NCBI RefSeq assembly: GCF_013778455.1
Contig: NZ_JACEHE010000003.1
Coordinates: 367,067 to 431,066 of the forward strand
Source of the DNA: Streptomyces himalayensis subsp. himalayensis
Lineage (GTDB): Bacteria > Actinomycetota > Actinomycetes > Streptomycetales > Streptomycetaceae
Length of the DNA: 64,000 bases
Reading direction: 5' to 3'
Within the stretch, counting starts at the first letter, position 1. Every line of letters starts with the position of its first letter. A model generated the notes under the pieces. It did not search any database. It was not told the DNA's origin and saw only the letters and a list, made by a program, of their open reading frames with translations. Both the position numbers and the translations under genes were made by a program. Of this stretch, positions 22,938-32,216 are shown one piece after another.

Positions 22938-23644
22938 CGCAGTACCCGGGCATCGCCCTCGACGAGACAGGCGATGACATACGCGACGAGGGCGTCGACG
23001 AGGCACGCGACGAGATCGTCCGGGTGGGCACGAGCCTGTTCGCCCGGGGCTACGTCCACGCCAGCGCCGGCAACATCAGTGCCCGGATCGGCGACAGCCA
23101 TCTGATCACTCCCACCGACGCCGCCCTGGGCTTTCTCGAACCCCACCGCCTCGCGCTGGTCGACGCCCGTGGCGAGCAGATCGCGGGCGACCGCGCCAGC
23201 AAGACCCTCACGCTCCATCGACGCATCTACGCCGCCGACCCCACGGCCCGGTTCGTTGTCCACACCCACTCCACGCACCTGGTCGCGCTCACCCTGGCCG
23301 GCGTGTGGAGCCAGGACGACGTGCTCCCGCCCATCACGCCCTACTACGTGATGAAGGTCGGGCACGTCCCGCTCATCCCCTACCACCGGCCCGGCGACCC
23401 GCGTGTGGCCGACCTGGTGACCGCCCGGATCGCCGACCACGCGAGCACCGGGACGCCGATCAGGGCCGTGCTGCTCGACCGGCTGGGCCCCGTCGTCTGG
23501 GGCCCCGACGCGGCCACCGCCCTCGCCGTCCTCGAAGAACTCGAGGAGACGGCACGTCTCTGGCTCCTGACCGACCGTCGACCCGAGCCGCTCCCCACCC
23601 ACGCACTCGACGAACTGAGGTCCACGTTCGCCGCCGCGTGGTGA
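22934..23644 (+). CDS. otnC: 3-oxo-tetronate 4-phosphate decarboxylase (OtnC-like class II aldolase)
   Basis: A 236-residue class II aldolase/adducin-fold protein. The phosphate-binding [11 protein letters not shown] and the metal-binding histidines in [12 protein letters not shown] are clear; a further His is expected near [13 protein letters not shown]. In the tetronate pathway OtnC decarboxylates 3-oxo-tetronate 4-phosphate to dihydroxyacetone phosphate. ATG 22934 overlaps the kinase stop by ATGA; the frame is open upstream but the kinase-coupled start fits the family. Alternative members of this fold are fuculose- or ribulose-phosphate aldolases/epimerases, but context strongly favours OtnC. 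Confidence 0.88.
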   Translation: MTQYPGIALDETGDDIRDEGVDEARDEIVRVGTSLFARGYVHASAGNISARIGDSHLITPTDAALGFLEPHRLALVDARGEQIAGDRASKTLTLHRRIYAADPTARFVVHTHSTHLVALTLAGVWSQDDVLPPITPYYVMKVGHVPLIPYHRPGDPRVADLVTARIADHASTGTPIRAVLLDRLGPVVWGPDAATALAVLEELEETARLWLLTDRRPEPLPTHALDELRSTFAAAW

Positions 23645-23694
23645 CCAGCTCCTCGCCCGTCAGAATCCCCTGAGCCGCACAAAAGGATTCGGTC

Positions 23695-24999
23695 ATGTCC
23701 ATGCCTATAACCACCGAGGTCACCGACCTCGCCCGCGAGAACGCCGTCTTCCGCAAGGTCGTACGACGCATCGTCCCCTTCCTCATCCTCTGCTACGTCG
23801 TCTCGTACCTGGACCGGGTCAACGTCGGATTCGCGAAGCTGCAGATGTCCGACGACCTCGGGTTCAGCGAGGCGGCGTACGGCCTCGGTGCCGGCCTGTT
23901 CTTCATCGGCTACTTCTTCTTCGAGGTCCCCTCGAACCTGATGCTGCAGCGCGTCGGCGCCCGCACCTGGATCGCCCGCATCATGATCAGCTGGGGCGTG
24001 GTCTCGGCGTCGTTCATGTTCGTCACCAACGAGGCGACGTTCTACGTCCTGAGGTTCCTCCTCGGTGCCGCGGAGGCGGGGTTCTACCCGGGGGTGATCC
24101 TCTACTGCACCTACTGGTTCCCGTCCCGCCGTCGTGCCCGTGTCATCGCGATGTTCATGTCGGCCATCCCGGTGGCCGGCATCTTCGGCAACCCGCTCTC
24201 CGGCTGGATCATGGACCGCTTCCAGGGCGTCAACGGCTGGGAGGGATGGCAGTGGATGTTCCTGCTCGAGGCGATCCCCGCACTCATCATCGGTGTGGTC
24301 ACGCTGTTCTACCTCGACAACAGTGTGCGCAGCGCGAAGTGGCTCACCGACGAGGAGAAGGACGTCGTCGAGAGGGCCATCGCCGAGGACGCCGCGCACC
24401 AGACGGTGCACGGCCGGGTCTGGGACGCCTTCCGCGAGCCCAAGGTGTGGCTGATGTGCCTCATCTACTTCTGCTTCGTGATGGGCCAGTACGCCCTGAC
24501 CTTCTGGATGCCGACCTTCGTCGAGTCCACCGGCATCAAGGGCAACCTGGCGATCGGGGCGCTCAGTGCCATCCCGTACCTGGCGGCACTCGTCGCGATG
24601 AACCTGTTCAGCCGGTCGGCGGACAAGCGCCGCGAGCGCCGGTGGCATCTGGTCATCCCGTGCCTCATGGGCGCCGTCGGATTCTCGCTGGCCGCCGGGT
24701 GGGCCGGCTCGACCGCACTGTCCCTGGCCGCGCTGTCCTTCGCCGCGGCGGGCGTGCTGACCTGCGCACCGCTGTTCTGGTCGCTCCCCACGGCGTTCCT
24801 GGGCGGCGCCGCCGCCGCGGCAGGCCTCGCCGCGATCAACTCGGTGGGCAACCTCGCCGGCTTCGTGAGTCCCTACATGATCGGCGCGGTCAAGGACGCC
24901 ACCGGCTCGACGTCGCTCCCCATGTACATCCTGGCGCTCACCCTCGTCGTCGGCGCCGCCGCGGTGCTCACCACCAACAAGCAGGTCGTCAACCGCTGA
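23695..24999 (+). CDS. MFS transporter, anion:cation symporter type
   Basis: A 434-residue, 12-helix major facilitator of the anion:cation symporter group, which includes importers of galactonate, glucarate, tartrate and phthalate. Motifs include [15 protein letters not shown] after helix 1 (the D-R-x-N-V-x-F-A signature of this subgroup), [21 protein letters not shown] between helices 2 and 3, and [20 protein letters not shown]. It lies inside the tetronate operon with an AAAGGA site, so it is probably the proton-coupled uptake carrier for the sugar acid substrate (L-threonate or D-erythronate). The window also has a TctABC-type carrier for a similar substrate. Confidence 0.88.
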   Translation: MSMPITTEVTDLARENAVFRKVVRRIVPFLILCYVVSYLDRVNVGFAKLQMSDDLGFSEAAYGLGAGLFFIGYFFFEVPSNLMLQRVGARTWIARIMISWGVVSASFMFVTNEATFYVLRFLLGAAEAGFYPGVILYCTYWFPSRRRARVIAMFMSAIPVAGIFGNPLSGWIMDRFQGVNGWEGWQWMFLLEAIPALIIGVVTLFYLDNSVRSAKWLTDEEKDVVERAIAEDAAHQTVHGRVWDAFREPKVWLMCLIYFCFVMGQYALTFWMPTFVESTGIKGNLAIGALSAIPYLAALVAMNLFSRSADKRRERRWHLVIPCLMGAVGFSLAAGWAGSTALSLAALSFAAAGVLTCAPLFWSLPTAFLGGAAAAAGLAAINSVGNLAGFVSPYMIGAVKDATGSTSLPMYILALTLVVGAAAVLTTNKQVVNR

Positions 25000-25034
25000 C
25001 CGAGTCCGGTCTCGGTCCGAACACAGGAGCCAGC

Positions 25035-25838
25035 ATGCCGAGGTTCGCCGCGAACCTGTCCATGATGTACACCGAACACGATTTCCTCGACCGCTTCGCC
25101 GCGGCCTCGGCGGACGGCTTCGAGGCCGTCGAGTACCTCTTCCCCTATGCGTACGACGCCAAGGAGCTGCGCCGCCGGCTCGACGACAACGGCCTGCGGC
25201 AGGTGCTCTTCAACGCACCCCCCGGGGCGTGGGATGACGGTGAGCGCGGGATCGCTGCACTGCCCGGACGCGAGGCGGAGATGCGCGCCGGCATCGACCT
25301 GGCTCTGCAGTACGCGGCAGAGCTGGACTGCACGCGGGTGCACGTGATGGCCGGGCTGGTGCAGCCGGACGCGACGCCGGCACAGTCGGCCAAGCACCGC
25401 GACACCTATCTGGCCAACCTCGCCTGGGCCGCGGAACGGGCCGCCACGATGGGCGTCGACATCCTGGTCGAGCCCATCAACGGCCGCGACATGCCGGGCT
25501 ACTTCCTGAACCGGCAGGCCGACGCCCACGCCGTGGTGCGGGACGTGGGCGCATCGAATCTCAAGGTGCAGCTCGACCTCTACCACTGCCAGATCGTCGA
25601 GGGCGACCTCACCGCGACCCTGCGCCGCGACGTACCGACCGGGCGGGTCGGTCATCTGCAGATCGCGGGCGTGCCCGACCGCCATGAGCCCGACGTGGGT
25701 GAGCTCAACGTCCGCCACCTGTTCGGCGTCATCGACGACCTGGGCTTCGACGGGTGGATCGGCTGCGAGTACATCCCCCGCGCCGGCACGAGCGAGGGTC
25801 TCGCCTGGCTGACCGACTACCGAGGAGAAAACGCATGA
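25035..25838 (+). CDS. otnI: 2-oxo-tetronate isomerase (OtnI-like, hydroxypyruvate isomerase family)
   Basis: A 267-residue TIM-barrel isomerase. The start [24 protein letters not shown] and the later [48 protein letters not shown] and [10 protein letters not shown] are characteristic of the Hyi/OtnI group; the two glutamates and the histidine in these blocks are the metal and catalytic residues. OtnI interconverts 2-oxo-tetronate and 3-oxo-tetronate, linking the dehydrogenase products to OtnK. AGGAG precedes ATG 25035. It overlaps the following DenD-like gene by ATGA. The alternative activity, hydroxypyruvate to tartronate semialdehyde, is less likely in this setting. Confidence 0.9.
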   Translation: MPRFAANLSMMYTEHDFLDRFAAASADGFEAVEYLFPYAYDAKELRRRLDDNGLRQVLFNAPPGAWDDGERGIAALPGREAEMRAGIDLALQYAAELDCTRVHVMAGLVQPDATPAQSAKHRDTYLANLAWAAERAATMGVDILVEPINGRDMPGYFLNRQADAHAVVRDVGASNLKVQLDLYHCQIVEGDLTATLRRDVPTGRVGHLQIAGVPDRHEPDVGELNVRHLFGVIDDLGFDGWIGCEYIPRAGTSEGLAWLTDYRGENA

Positions 25839-26881
25839 GGATCGTCATCACGGGTGGCTTCGGCTTCCTGGGACGGCTCGTCGCCGGCACGCTGCTCAAG
25901 ACGCGTACGTTCCGTGGCGTACCGATCGACCGGCTGGTGCTGGCCGACCGGATGGTGCCGTCCGAGTCGCCGGCGGCGGCCGACCCGCTCGTGGACATCG
26001 TTCAGGGCGATCTGATCGACCGTCTCGACGAGGTGTTCGCGGAGCCGGTGGATGTGCTGATCCACCTCGCCGCCGCGGTCTCGGCCGAGTGCGAGGCCGA
26101 CTTCGACCTCGGGATGAGCGCCAACGTCGACGTGACACGCGCGCTGCTCGAAGCCGCCCGGGCACAGTCGGCTGCGGGCGGTCCGACGCCGCGGGTGGTG
26201 TTCTCCAGCAGCGTCGCGGTCTACGGTTCCGACCCGGCGCTGCCGCTGCCCCCGGTGGTCAGCGAGTCGACCCTGCCCACGCCGAGGTCGAGCTACGGGA
26301 CGCAGAAGTTCGTCTGCGAGCAGCTGGTCGCGGAGTACACCCGCCGCGGCTTCGTCGACGGACGCGTCGCCCGCCTGATGACCGTGTCGGTACGGCCGGG
26401 CAAACCGAACGCGGCCGCCTCCGGCTTCCTCTCGGGCATCATCCGCGAGCCCCTCGCGGGCCTCCCGGCGACCTGCCCGGTCCATCCCGGCCTGCGGGTG
26501 GCCCTGGCCTCGCCACGGCGCACGGTCGAGGGAATCCTCCGCGTCGCCGAAGTGGAGCGCGGTACGGGACCGGGCCGGCTCGACGGCGGGCTGCCGGTCA
26601 ACCTTCCGGCGCTCACGGTCTCGGTGGCCGAGATGCTGGCCACGCTGCGGCGTGTCGCCGGGGACGCCGTCGCCGACCTGGTGACGATCACACCCGACGC
26701 AGGCGTCGAGGCCCTCGTGGGCTCGTGGCCCGCCGTCTTCGACAACGCGCGCGCCACCGCGCTCGGACTGCAGCCCGACCCGGGCTTCGAATCGGTGGTG
26801 CGGGACTACCTCGCCGACCACGCCGACGCCGTCGTGGTCGGCACACACCTCGCGGCGGGGCGGTCGGGGACGGATCGATAG
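25835..26881 (+). CDS. denD: D-erythronate dehydrogenase (DenD-like extended SDR)
   Basis: A 348-residue extended short-chain dehydrogenase/epimerase-fold protein. It begins [21 protein letters not shown] (NAD-binding TGGFGFLG) and carries the catalytic Ser/Tyr/Lys in [10 protein letters not shown] and [29 protein letters not shown] is typical of the DenD subgroup. DenD oxidises D-erythronate to 2-oxo-tetronate, the substrate of OtnI. Coupled to otnI by an ATGA overlap. With the LtnD-like gene it allows the operon to take both L-threonate and D-erythronate. Confidence 0.87.
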   Translation: MRIVITGGFGFLGRLVAGTLLKTRTFRGVPIDRLVLADRMVPSESPAAADPLVDIVQGDLIDRLDEVFAEPVDVLIHLAAAVSAECEADFDLGMSANVDVTRALLEAARAQSAAGGPTPRVVFSSSVAVYGSDPALPLPPVVSESTLPTPRSSYGTQKFVCEQLVAEYTRRGFVDGRVARLMTVSVRPGKPNAAASGFLSGIIREPLAGLPATCPVHPGLRVALASPRRTVEGILRVAEVERGTGPGRLDGGLPVNLPALTVSVAEMLATLRRVAGDAVADLVTITPDAGVEALVGSWPAVFDNARATALGLQPDPGFESVVRDYLADHADAVVVGTHLAAGRSGTDR

Positions 26882-26891
26882 ACTGACAAGC

Positions 26892-27644
26892 ATGTTTTCC
26901 AAGGTGACCGGTCCGGTCCGGCTCGCGGACCGGGTCGCCGCTGTCCTCGCGGAGGAGATCGAGTCGGGGCGCCTGGCCGAGGGCGACAAGCTGCCGACCG
27001 AGGTCGAGCTGGTCAAGCAGCTGGGCGTCAGCCGCACGGTGGTGCGCGAGGCCGTGTCGAGGCTCCGCAACGCGGGCCTGGTCGAACCGCGCCAGGGTCT
27101 CGGCGTGTTCGTCATGCCACGGCGCACACGCCCGCTCGACATCGAGGCCGAGGCCGCCGGCACCAAGATCAAAGTGCTGCAGATCGTGGAGGTACGCCGC
27201 GCCATGGAGGGCGAGGCCGCCGGTCTCGCGGCCGAGCGCGCCACACCTGACGACGTCGCCCGGATGCGGGAAGCCCTGGACGCGATCGACTCGGCGGTCG
27301 CGGCCGGCGGCGACGGCGTGGACGAGGATCTCGCCTTCCACCGCTCCATCGCCGAGTCGACCGGGAACGCCGTGATGGTCTCGACGGTGCGCTACCTCGG
27401 CGAGGTGATGCGCAGCGGGATCCGCGTCACGCGCGCGAACGAGGCGCGACGGCGAGACTTCATCGAAGCGGTCCGGCAGGAGCACCACGCCATCGTGGCC
27501 GCGATCGAAACAGGCGACGCCACAGCGGCACGCGACGCCGCGCGGCACCATATGAAGCACGCCGCGGCTCGGCTCCAGGATGCGGATGAGAGGTTCTGGA
27601 CCGAGACCGAGGACCTCGACGTGGATCTCGACGCCGCTCCCTGA
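26892..27644 (+). CDS. FCD-type GntR regulator of the tetronate operon
   Basis: A 250-residue FadR-subfamily GntR regulator: winged helix at the N-terminus (LPTEVELVKQLGVSRTVVREAVSRLRNAGLV) and an FCD ligand domain with conserved Asp/His positions in DLAFHRSIAESTGN and EHHAIVAAIETGDATAARDAARHHM, which usually coordinate a metal. It begins 10 bases after denD, so it is the last gene of the operon, and the palindrome at 20667-20687 is the likely operator. Effector is probably a tetronate intermediate; this is inferred. Confidence 0.88.
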   Translation: MFSKVTGPVRLADRVAAVLAEEIESGRLAEGDKLPTEVELVKQLGVSRTVVREAVSRLRNAGLVEPRQGLGVFVMPRRTRPLDIEAEAAGTKIKVLQIVEVRRAMEGEAAGLAAERATPDDVARMREALDAIDSAVAAGGDGVDEDLAFHRSIAESTGNAVMVSTVRYLGEVMRSGIRVTRANEARRRDFIEAVRQEHHAIVAAIETGDATAARDAARHHMKHAAARLQDADERFWTETEDLDVDLDAAP

Positions 27645-27687
27645 CGCGCGGGCGTCCGGCGCGGACGCGGGCCACGAGCCAGTGACT

Positions 27688-27721
27688 CACCGGTCCCCTG
27701 ATGGAAAGCCGGGGACCGGTG
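27688..27721. terminator. bidirectional stem-loop between converging operons
   Basis: CACCGGTCCCC pairs with GGGGACCGGTG (11-bp perfect stem, 12-base loop) in the gap between the rightward GntR gene and the leftward pdxA gene. It probably ends both transcripts. Confidence 0.75.
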
Positions 27722-27760
27722 GGCGTCTTCAACTCGGCTGTGACGCAAGGGATTCAGGGA

Positions 27761-28777
27761 TCAGAGCGAGGACGCAGCCCGGCGGCGGGCCCCGATCTTG
27801 ACCGCGAGGTCGAAGGCGTTCTGGATCGAACCGGTGGTGGCGATGCCCTTGCCGACGACGTCGAAGGCCGTGCCGTGTGCGGGCGTGCAGATGGGAACGG
27901 ACAGGCCGCCTGCGACGGTGACGCCGCCGTCGAAGCCCATGAGCTTCATCGCGATCTGCCCCTGGTCGTGGTACATGGTCAGGATGCCGTCGAAGTCGCC
28001 GGCCTTGGCGCGGAGAAAGATCGTGTCCGAGGGGAACGGACCCTTGGCGTCGATGCCGTCTCGCTCCATGTCGCCTATCGCGGGGGCGATGATGTCGAGT
28101 TCGTGGCGGCCGAACTTGCCGTTCTCACCCGCGTGCGGGTTCAGGGCGCAGACACCGATGCGGGGCGCGGCGATGCCGGACTCGCGCAGTACCTTGTCCA
28201 GCAGCCGGCCGGCGGCGGCCACGTTCTCGCGGGTGATGCCGGCGTCGACCTCGGCCAGGGAGACGTGCGAGGTGACCCGGGCCGTCCAGAGTCCCGGCAG
28301 GACATTGAGTTCGGAGGTGTAGTCCTCGGCGCCGAGAATGATTTCGAACCAGCGCAGTTCGTCGTTCTCCCGCATGCCGGCCAGGTGCAGTGAGGACTTG
28401 TTGAGCGGGGCGAAGAGGATGGCGTCCACGTCGCCTTTCTTCGCGAGCTCCAGGGCATGGCGCAGGTTGCCGAGCGCCCACCGGCCGCCGGCCTCGGTGG
28501 CCGCCCTACGTTCGAACACCTCGACCGGGCGCCCGGCACTGTTGTCGTACAGCAGCGGCTTTCCGGGGGTGGGTTCGGTGACGTACTCGATGGGGCACTT
28601 CGCGTCCTCACCGGCGTCACGCAGCTCTGTCTCGTCGGAGATCAGCAGGATGTCGGCGGCTGCGACGTTCTCGGGACGGGACAGGAGCTTGGCTATCAGC
28701 TCCGGTCCCACGCCGGCGGGGTCGCCGAGGGTGACGGCGACGCGGGGCCGGAGCTCGGTGGCCTGTGCGGTGTTCAT
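27761..28777 (-). CDS. pdxA2: PdxA2-like 4-phospho-D-threonate/erythronate dehydrogenase
   Basis: A 338-residue PdxA-family dehydrogenase (MRAVTLGDPAGVGPEL-type start; here VAVTLGDPAGVGPELIAKLL). The metal-binding histidines are seen in VSLAEVDAGITRENV..., NPHAGENGKFG and MYHDQGQI. Classical PdxA makes pyridoxal phosphate, but PdxA2 enzymes in tetronate clusters oxidise and decarboxylate 4-phospho-D-threonate or -erythronate to dihydroxyacetone phosphate. Context supports PdxA2: the gene is coupled to a TctABC transporter by an ATGA overlap and sits next to the OtnK/OtnC/OtnI operon, not with vitamin B6 genes. It needs a 4-phosphorylated tetronate, yet no dedicated D-threonate kinase is present; OtnK may supply it. 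Confidence 0.85.
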   Translation of the reverse strand: MNTAQATELRPRVAVTLGDPAGVGPELIAKLLSRPENVAAADILLISDETELRDAGEDAKCPIEYVTEPTPGKPLLYDNSAGRPVEVFERRAATEAGGRWALGNLRHALELAKKGDVDAILFAPLNKSSLHLAGMRENDELRWFEIILGAEDYTSELNVLPGLWTARVTSHVSLAEVDAGITRENVAAAGRLLDKVLRESGIAAPRIGVCALNPHAGENGKFGRHELDIIAPAIGDMERDGIDAKGPFPSDTIFLRAKAGDFDGILTMYHDQGQIAMKLMGFDGGVTVAGGLSVPICTPAHGTAFDVVGKGIATTGSIQNAFDLAVKIGARRRAASSL

Positions 28778-30426
28778 GAGCGCCTTTCGGTCGAGGTGTC
28801 GGGGCGATCGCGGTCGCGGTCGGGGCGCGGGTGCGTGCTGTCGTCGTCGCCCCTTGCCCGACCGGCCCCGAGGGCGGCTTCCGCAACAAGCGGAGCGGTG
28901 TCACCGGCTGCGGGATCTGATCCGGTGTCCGCTTCGGCGGGATGGGTGGCGCGGCGGCCCGGGCGAAGGCTCTTGACGGCGGCCGGTCCGGCCACCAGTA
29001 CGAGGGCGAGCACCAGGATGCCCACGGCGGTCGGGCTGGAGAGCAGCACCAGGCTGTCCCCTGCGGCCAGCGCCGAGGTCTGCACCAGAGCCTTCTCGAA
29101 CAGTGGTCCGATGACCAGTCCCAGGACGAGGGGAGCCACCGGGAAGTTCAGGCGCTTCATCGCGTAACCAACCAGACCGAAGAGGATCACGATCCAGACG
29201 CTGAGCATGCTGTTCTTGACCGAGTACGCGCCGATGAGGCTGGTGGCGATGATCAGCGGGTACATGATCGAGTAGCGCACGCGCAGCAGCTGCGCCATGA
29301 CGGGAGCCAGCGGCAGGTTCAGCACCAGCAGGATCACGTTGCCGATGAAGAACGAGGCGAGCAGGCCCCACACCAGGGAGGGCTGGTTCTCGAAGAGCAG
29401 CGGCCCGGGCTGGATGCCGTAGATCAGGAAGGCTCCGAGCAGGACGGCGGTGGTGGCGCCGCCGGGCACGCCGAGCACCAGCGTGGGAACGAAGTTCGCG
29501 TTGGAGGCGGCGTTGGTGGCCGCGTCCGGAGCGACGACACCCTCGATGGCTCCGCTGCCGAGTTTCCGGCGGTTCCTGGACAGCTTCTTCTCCACGCCAT
29601 ACGCCATGAACGAGGCGAGCGTCGTGCCGGCACCGGGCAGGCAGCCCAGCAGGAAGCCGACGACGGTGCCGCGGGCGGTGGACGGGGCGGCCCGCTTCAG
29701 GTCCTCCTTGGTCAGCATCAGATCCCGGAACCGGGCCTTGACCGGCTCGGCGAGTCCGATGTGCAGCTGGTTCAGCAGCTCGCCGATGGCGAACAGGCCG
29801 ATCATGACCTCGACGTACGGCACACCGCCGAACAGGGAGATCTGGCCGAAGGTGTACCGCGGCGTGCCGCTGCCGACGTCCACGCCGATGCAGGCGATCA
29901 GCACACCGAGCAACCCCAGGCCCATGCCGAGCAGGAGGTTCCTCCCGGAGAACACCACGATGGTGCACAGCCCCAGGATCATCACCGCCAGCATCTCCGG
30001 CGGCCCGAAGTCCAGTGCCAGCCGGGCAAAGAACGGCGCCACGGCCGCCAGGGCAGCCAGCGAGACCATCGCGGAGACGAAGGCTCCCAGCGCCGAGACG
30101 GCCAGGGCGGGCCCGGCCCGGCCGTTGCGCGCCATCCGGTAGCCGTCGAGCGTGCTGACCACGGAGGAGGCCTCACCGGGCGTCGCGATGAGGATGGCGG
30201 TGATCGTGGCTCCGAACTGCGCACCGTGGTAGATGCCGGCGAGCATGATCAGTGCGGTGAGCGGGTCGAAGGTGAGCGTGACGGGGATGAGGATGGCCAC
30301 ACCGGTGGCGGAACCCAGGCCCGGCAGGATGCCGATGACGGTGCCGAGCAGCACGCCGACGAAGCACCACAGGAGGTTCTCCGCGCTGAGCGCCGCCCCG
30401 AAGCCGGTGACGATGTTGTCGATCAC
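28774..30426 (-). CDS. tctA: TctA, large membrane subunit of a tripartite tricarboxylate-type transporter
   Basis: A 550-residue polytopic protein of the TctA family, about 11-12 membrane helices. Conserved blocks are [49 protein letters not shown] and [24 protein letters not shown] stretches, which form the ion- and substrate-binding core. The last 60 residues are a charged tail. It starts with GTG 30426, overlapping the TctB stop by GTGA, and its own stop overlaps the PdxA2 start by ATGA. With TctB and the lipoprotein TctC it imports a carboxylate using an ion gradient; here the cargo is probably a tetronate. Confidence 0.92.
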   Translation of the reverse strand: MIDNIVTGFGAALSAENLLWCFVGVLLGTVIGILPGLGSATGVAILIPVTLTFDPLTALIMLAGIYHGAQFGATITAILIATPGEASSVVSTLDGYRMARNGRAGPALAVSALGAFVSAMVSLAALAAVAPFFARLALDFGPPEMLAVMILGLCTIVVFSGRNLLLGMGLGLLGVLIACIGVDVGSGTPRYTFGQISLFGGVPYVEVMIGLFAIGELLNQLHIGLAEPVKARFRDLMLTKEDLKRAAPSTARGTVVGFLLGCLPGAGTTLASFMAYGVEKKLSRNRRKLGSGAIEGVVAPDAATNAASNANFVPTLVLGVPGGATTAVLLGAFLIYGIQPGPLLFENQPSLVWGLLASFFIGNVILLVLNLPLAPVMAQLLRVRYSIMYPLIIATSLIGAYSVKNSMLSVWIVILFGLVGYAMKRLNFPVAPLVLGLVIGPLFEKALVQTSALAAGDSLVLLSSPTAVGILVLALVLVAGPAAVKSLRPGRRATHPAEADTGSDPAAGDTAPLVAEAALGAGRARGDDDSTHPRPDRDRDRPDTSTERRS

Positions 30427-30965
30427 AGCACGCTCCAGGTGGTGGCGTCGAACAGGCCGAACGGCAGCGGGACTTGCAGCACCACGATGAACAGCAGGTA
30501 CGACACCCCGAACACACCCGCCGACACCGCGGCGGCCCGCGGGAGCGGCAGGCGCTCGACAACGGCCGTGAGGAACAGGGTCATCACCGTCAGGGCGGGC
30601 AGCATGCCGAGGACCGGTATCAACAGCGCCGTGGCCGCCATGGTCAGGGTGACGACGAGCAGCTTGGCGCGGATGCGGCGGGCCTCCTCCGGGGTGTGCT
30701 CGGCGGTCTCGGCCACATGGCCGTCGCCTTCGAGCACCGACCCGGTGCCGGTCTCCTGACGGATCAGTGCCAGGGAGAGGACGAACATCAGGAGCCCGGC
30801 AACGCGGGGCAGGGCACCGGCCCCGATCGTGCCGTCCTCCGGATTCGTCCATGGATAGGCGAAGGAACCCAGGAAGAACGCACCGCCGACAGCGGCGAGG
30901 ACGCAGTAGGCGACGAGAACGGGTCGGCGGCGGGCGGGCCGCTCCGTACCGGCCGGGGTACTCAT
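30423..30965 (-). CDS. tctB: TctB, small membrane subunit
   Basis: A 180-residue protein with four predicted transmembrane helices (PVLVAYCVLAAVGGAFFLGS; GLLMFVLSLALI; KLLVVTLTMAATALLIPVLG with LTVMTLFLTAV; AVSAGVFGVSYLLFIVVL), the layout of TctB. These are poorly conserved in sequence, so the assignment rests on topology, size and position between tctC and tctA with four-base overlaps on both sides. Confidence 0.88.
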   Translation of the reverse strand: MSTPAGTERPARRRPVLVAYCVLAAVGGAFFLGSFAYPWTNPEDGTIGAGALPRVAGLLMFVLSLALIRQETGTGSVLEGDGHVAETAEHTPEEARRIRAKLLVVTLTMAATALLIPVLGMLPALTVMTLFLTAVVERLPLPRAAAVSAGVFGVSYLLFIVVLQVPLPFGLFDATTWSVL

Positions 30966-31927
30966 CTGAACACCTCCCGTACCTGCTTGTCATAGGCGTC
31001 GAGGTAGCGTGCGAAGTCCTGCCCGTCCGTGTCGGCGGGGATGAGCAGGTCGGTCTTGATGTAGTCGCGGTAGGTTCCGGACTTCAGGGCGCGCTGGATG
31101 GCCTTGATCCAGTAGCGGCGCTGCACATCGCTGATGCCCGCGGGGGCGAAGACACCTCGCCAGATCAGGACCTCGGCATCGAGTCCCTGCTCCTTGGCGG
31201 TGGGGACCTTGCTGAGGACGGGGTCGTCGTAGCGCTTCGCGGTCAGCGTGCACAGGGCCTTGAAGTCCGCGCTCTCCAGGTACGGCTTGGCTGCCGCGGC
31301 GCTGGCCGGGGCCACGTCGATCTGCCCGCCGAGCAGGCCCGTCAGGACCTCTCCCGTGGAGCCGTAGGGAACGACGGAGAACTTTCCTCCGCTCTTCTTG
31401 AACTCCGCGATGACGAGTGAGTCCGCGCCGGTCTTGCCGCTGGAGCCGGTCTTGACCGCCTTCTTCGCGCTCGCCCGGACGAGTTCGGCGCAGGTGGAGT
31501 ACGGCGAGTTCTTGCGGGCCACGACGATCCGGGAGTCCTTGGCGAACATCACCAGAGGTGTGAAGCTGCGGTAGGTGAACGGCACGTCGTAGACGATCGG
31601 CAGTGTGTTCAGCGCCGATTCCGCGACGAGCAGGGCGTTTCCGTTTCCCTTCTCGGACATGAAGGTGGCCCAGCCGACCGCCCCGGAGCCGCCTTCCTTG
31701 TTCTCGACATTGACGTCGAACCCTGCGTCGAGTTCGTTGAGGCTCTGGGCGAGCACCCGGGCCGAGCGGTCGCTCCCGCCGCCCGGGGCGAAGGCGACCA
31801 GCGCCGACACCGAGCCTCGTGGTTTCCAGTCCTCGCCCACCGGGGTCTTGGCGTTCGCCAAGGAGCATCCGGTGAGCAGCATGGTGGCGCTCGTCAGGAC
31901 GAGCGGGATGCGCAGCGGTGACTTCAT
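30962..31927 (-). CDS. tctC: TctC, periplasmic-type substrate-binding lipoprotein
   Basis: A 321-residue TctC/Bug-family binding protein. The signal ends in the lipobox LTGC (Cys about 21), so it is lipid-anchored. VAFAPGGGSDRSARVLAQSL near residue 45 is the family signature, where the Gly-Gly loop grips the carboxylate, and PYGSTGEVLTGLLGGQIDVAPAS and WRGVFAPAGI are further conserved elements. ATG 31927 has AGGAAGG upstream; a longer open frame to 32104 is rejected because it precedes the signal peptide. It heads the tctCBA-pdxA2 operon; a candidate GntR operator lies 70-80 bases upstream. Confidence 0.92.
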   Translation of the reverse strand: MKSPLRIPLVLTSATMLLTGCSLANAKTPVGEDWKPRGSVSALVAFAPGGGSDRSARVLAQSLNELDAGFDVNVENKEGGSGAVGWATFMSEKGNGNALLVAESALNTLPIVYDVPFTYRSFTPLVMFAKDSRIVVARKNSPYSTCAELVRASAKKAVKTGSSGKTGADSLVIAEFKKSGGKFSVVPYGSTGEVLTGLLGGQIDVAPASAAAAKPYLESADFKALCTLTAKRYDDPVLSKVPTAKEQGLDAEVLIWRGVFAPAGISDVQRRYWIKAIQRALKSGTYRDYIKTDLLIPADTDGQDFARYLDAYDKQVREVFR

Positions 31928-31994
31928 CGTCAGCCTTCCTGCGTCGGGAAGGTGTGGGATCCCTGAGCGACTGCTTTTACCACGCAACATCAGA

Positions 31995-32008
31995 GATCCT
32001 ATTGGATA
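31995..32008. promoter_or_regulatory. candidate GntR operator at the tctC promoter
   Basis: GATCCTATTGGATA contains the dyad ATCC-TATT-GGAT. TAGGAT on the minus strand would serve as the -10 box for tctC. A similar element (GATCCTATATGGTC) sits before the divergent tetrulose operon at 33007, with a GntR gene between them. Confidence 0.5.
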
Positions 32009-32120
32009 TGCGGCTTGACGGTACGGTGCCCCCATCGGCGTGACAAGAGGCGAGCCCGAGGAAAATCCGATGGGCCGGCGCCCGGCGTCGCGCGAACGCA
32101 TCACGGCACCCGCAACACCA

Positions 32121-32149
32121 GAGGGGCGCGCCCTGTTGGCGCGCCCCTC
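32121..32149 (-). terminator. stem-loop terminator
   Basis: GAGGGGCGCGCC pairs perfectly with GGCGCGCCCCTC around a 5-base loop. It lies downstream of the leftward GntR gene, as the second of two stem-loops, and shields the tctC promoter from read-through. Confidence 0.7.
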
Positions 32150-32172
32150 GCGTGTGTGGTGCCGCGGTGCGG

Positions 32173-32216
32173 CTAAGCGGTCTCGGGGAAGTGAGGCACG
32201 CCCCGAGACCGCTTAG
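32173..32216 (-). terminator. 16-bp stem-loop terminator of the GntR gene
   Basis: CTAAGCGGTCTCGGGG pairs with CCCCGAGACCGCTTAG (perfect 16-bp stem, 12-base loop). The stem includes the TAA stop of the GntR gene. Confidence 0.8.

Noticed and set aside
27761..28777. Assignment of the PdxA-family gene to pyridoxal phosphate synthesis
   Set aside because: No other vitamin B6 gene is nearby, and coupling to a Tct carrier within a tetronate locus fits PdxA2 much better.
28942..30759. A 605-codon open frame on the plus strand
   Set aside because: Antisense to tctA and tctB; His/Gln/Glu/Asp-rich noncoding composition, while the minus strand has clear membrane helices.
31928..32104. Upstream extension of tctC to 32104
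   Set aside because: It would put 59 residues before a complete lipoprotein signal and runs across the proposed operator and -10 box.
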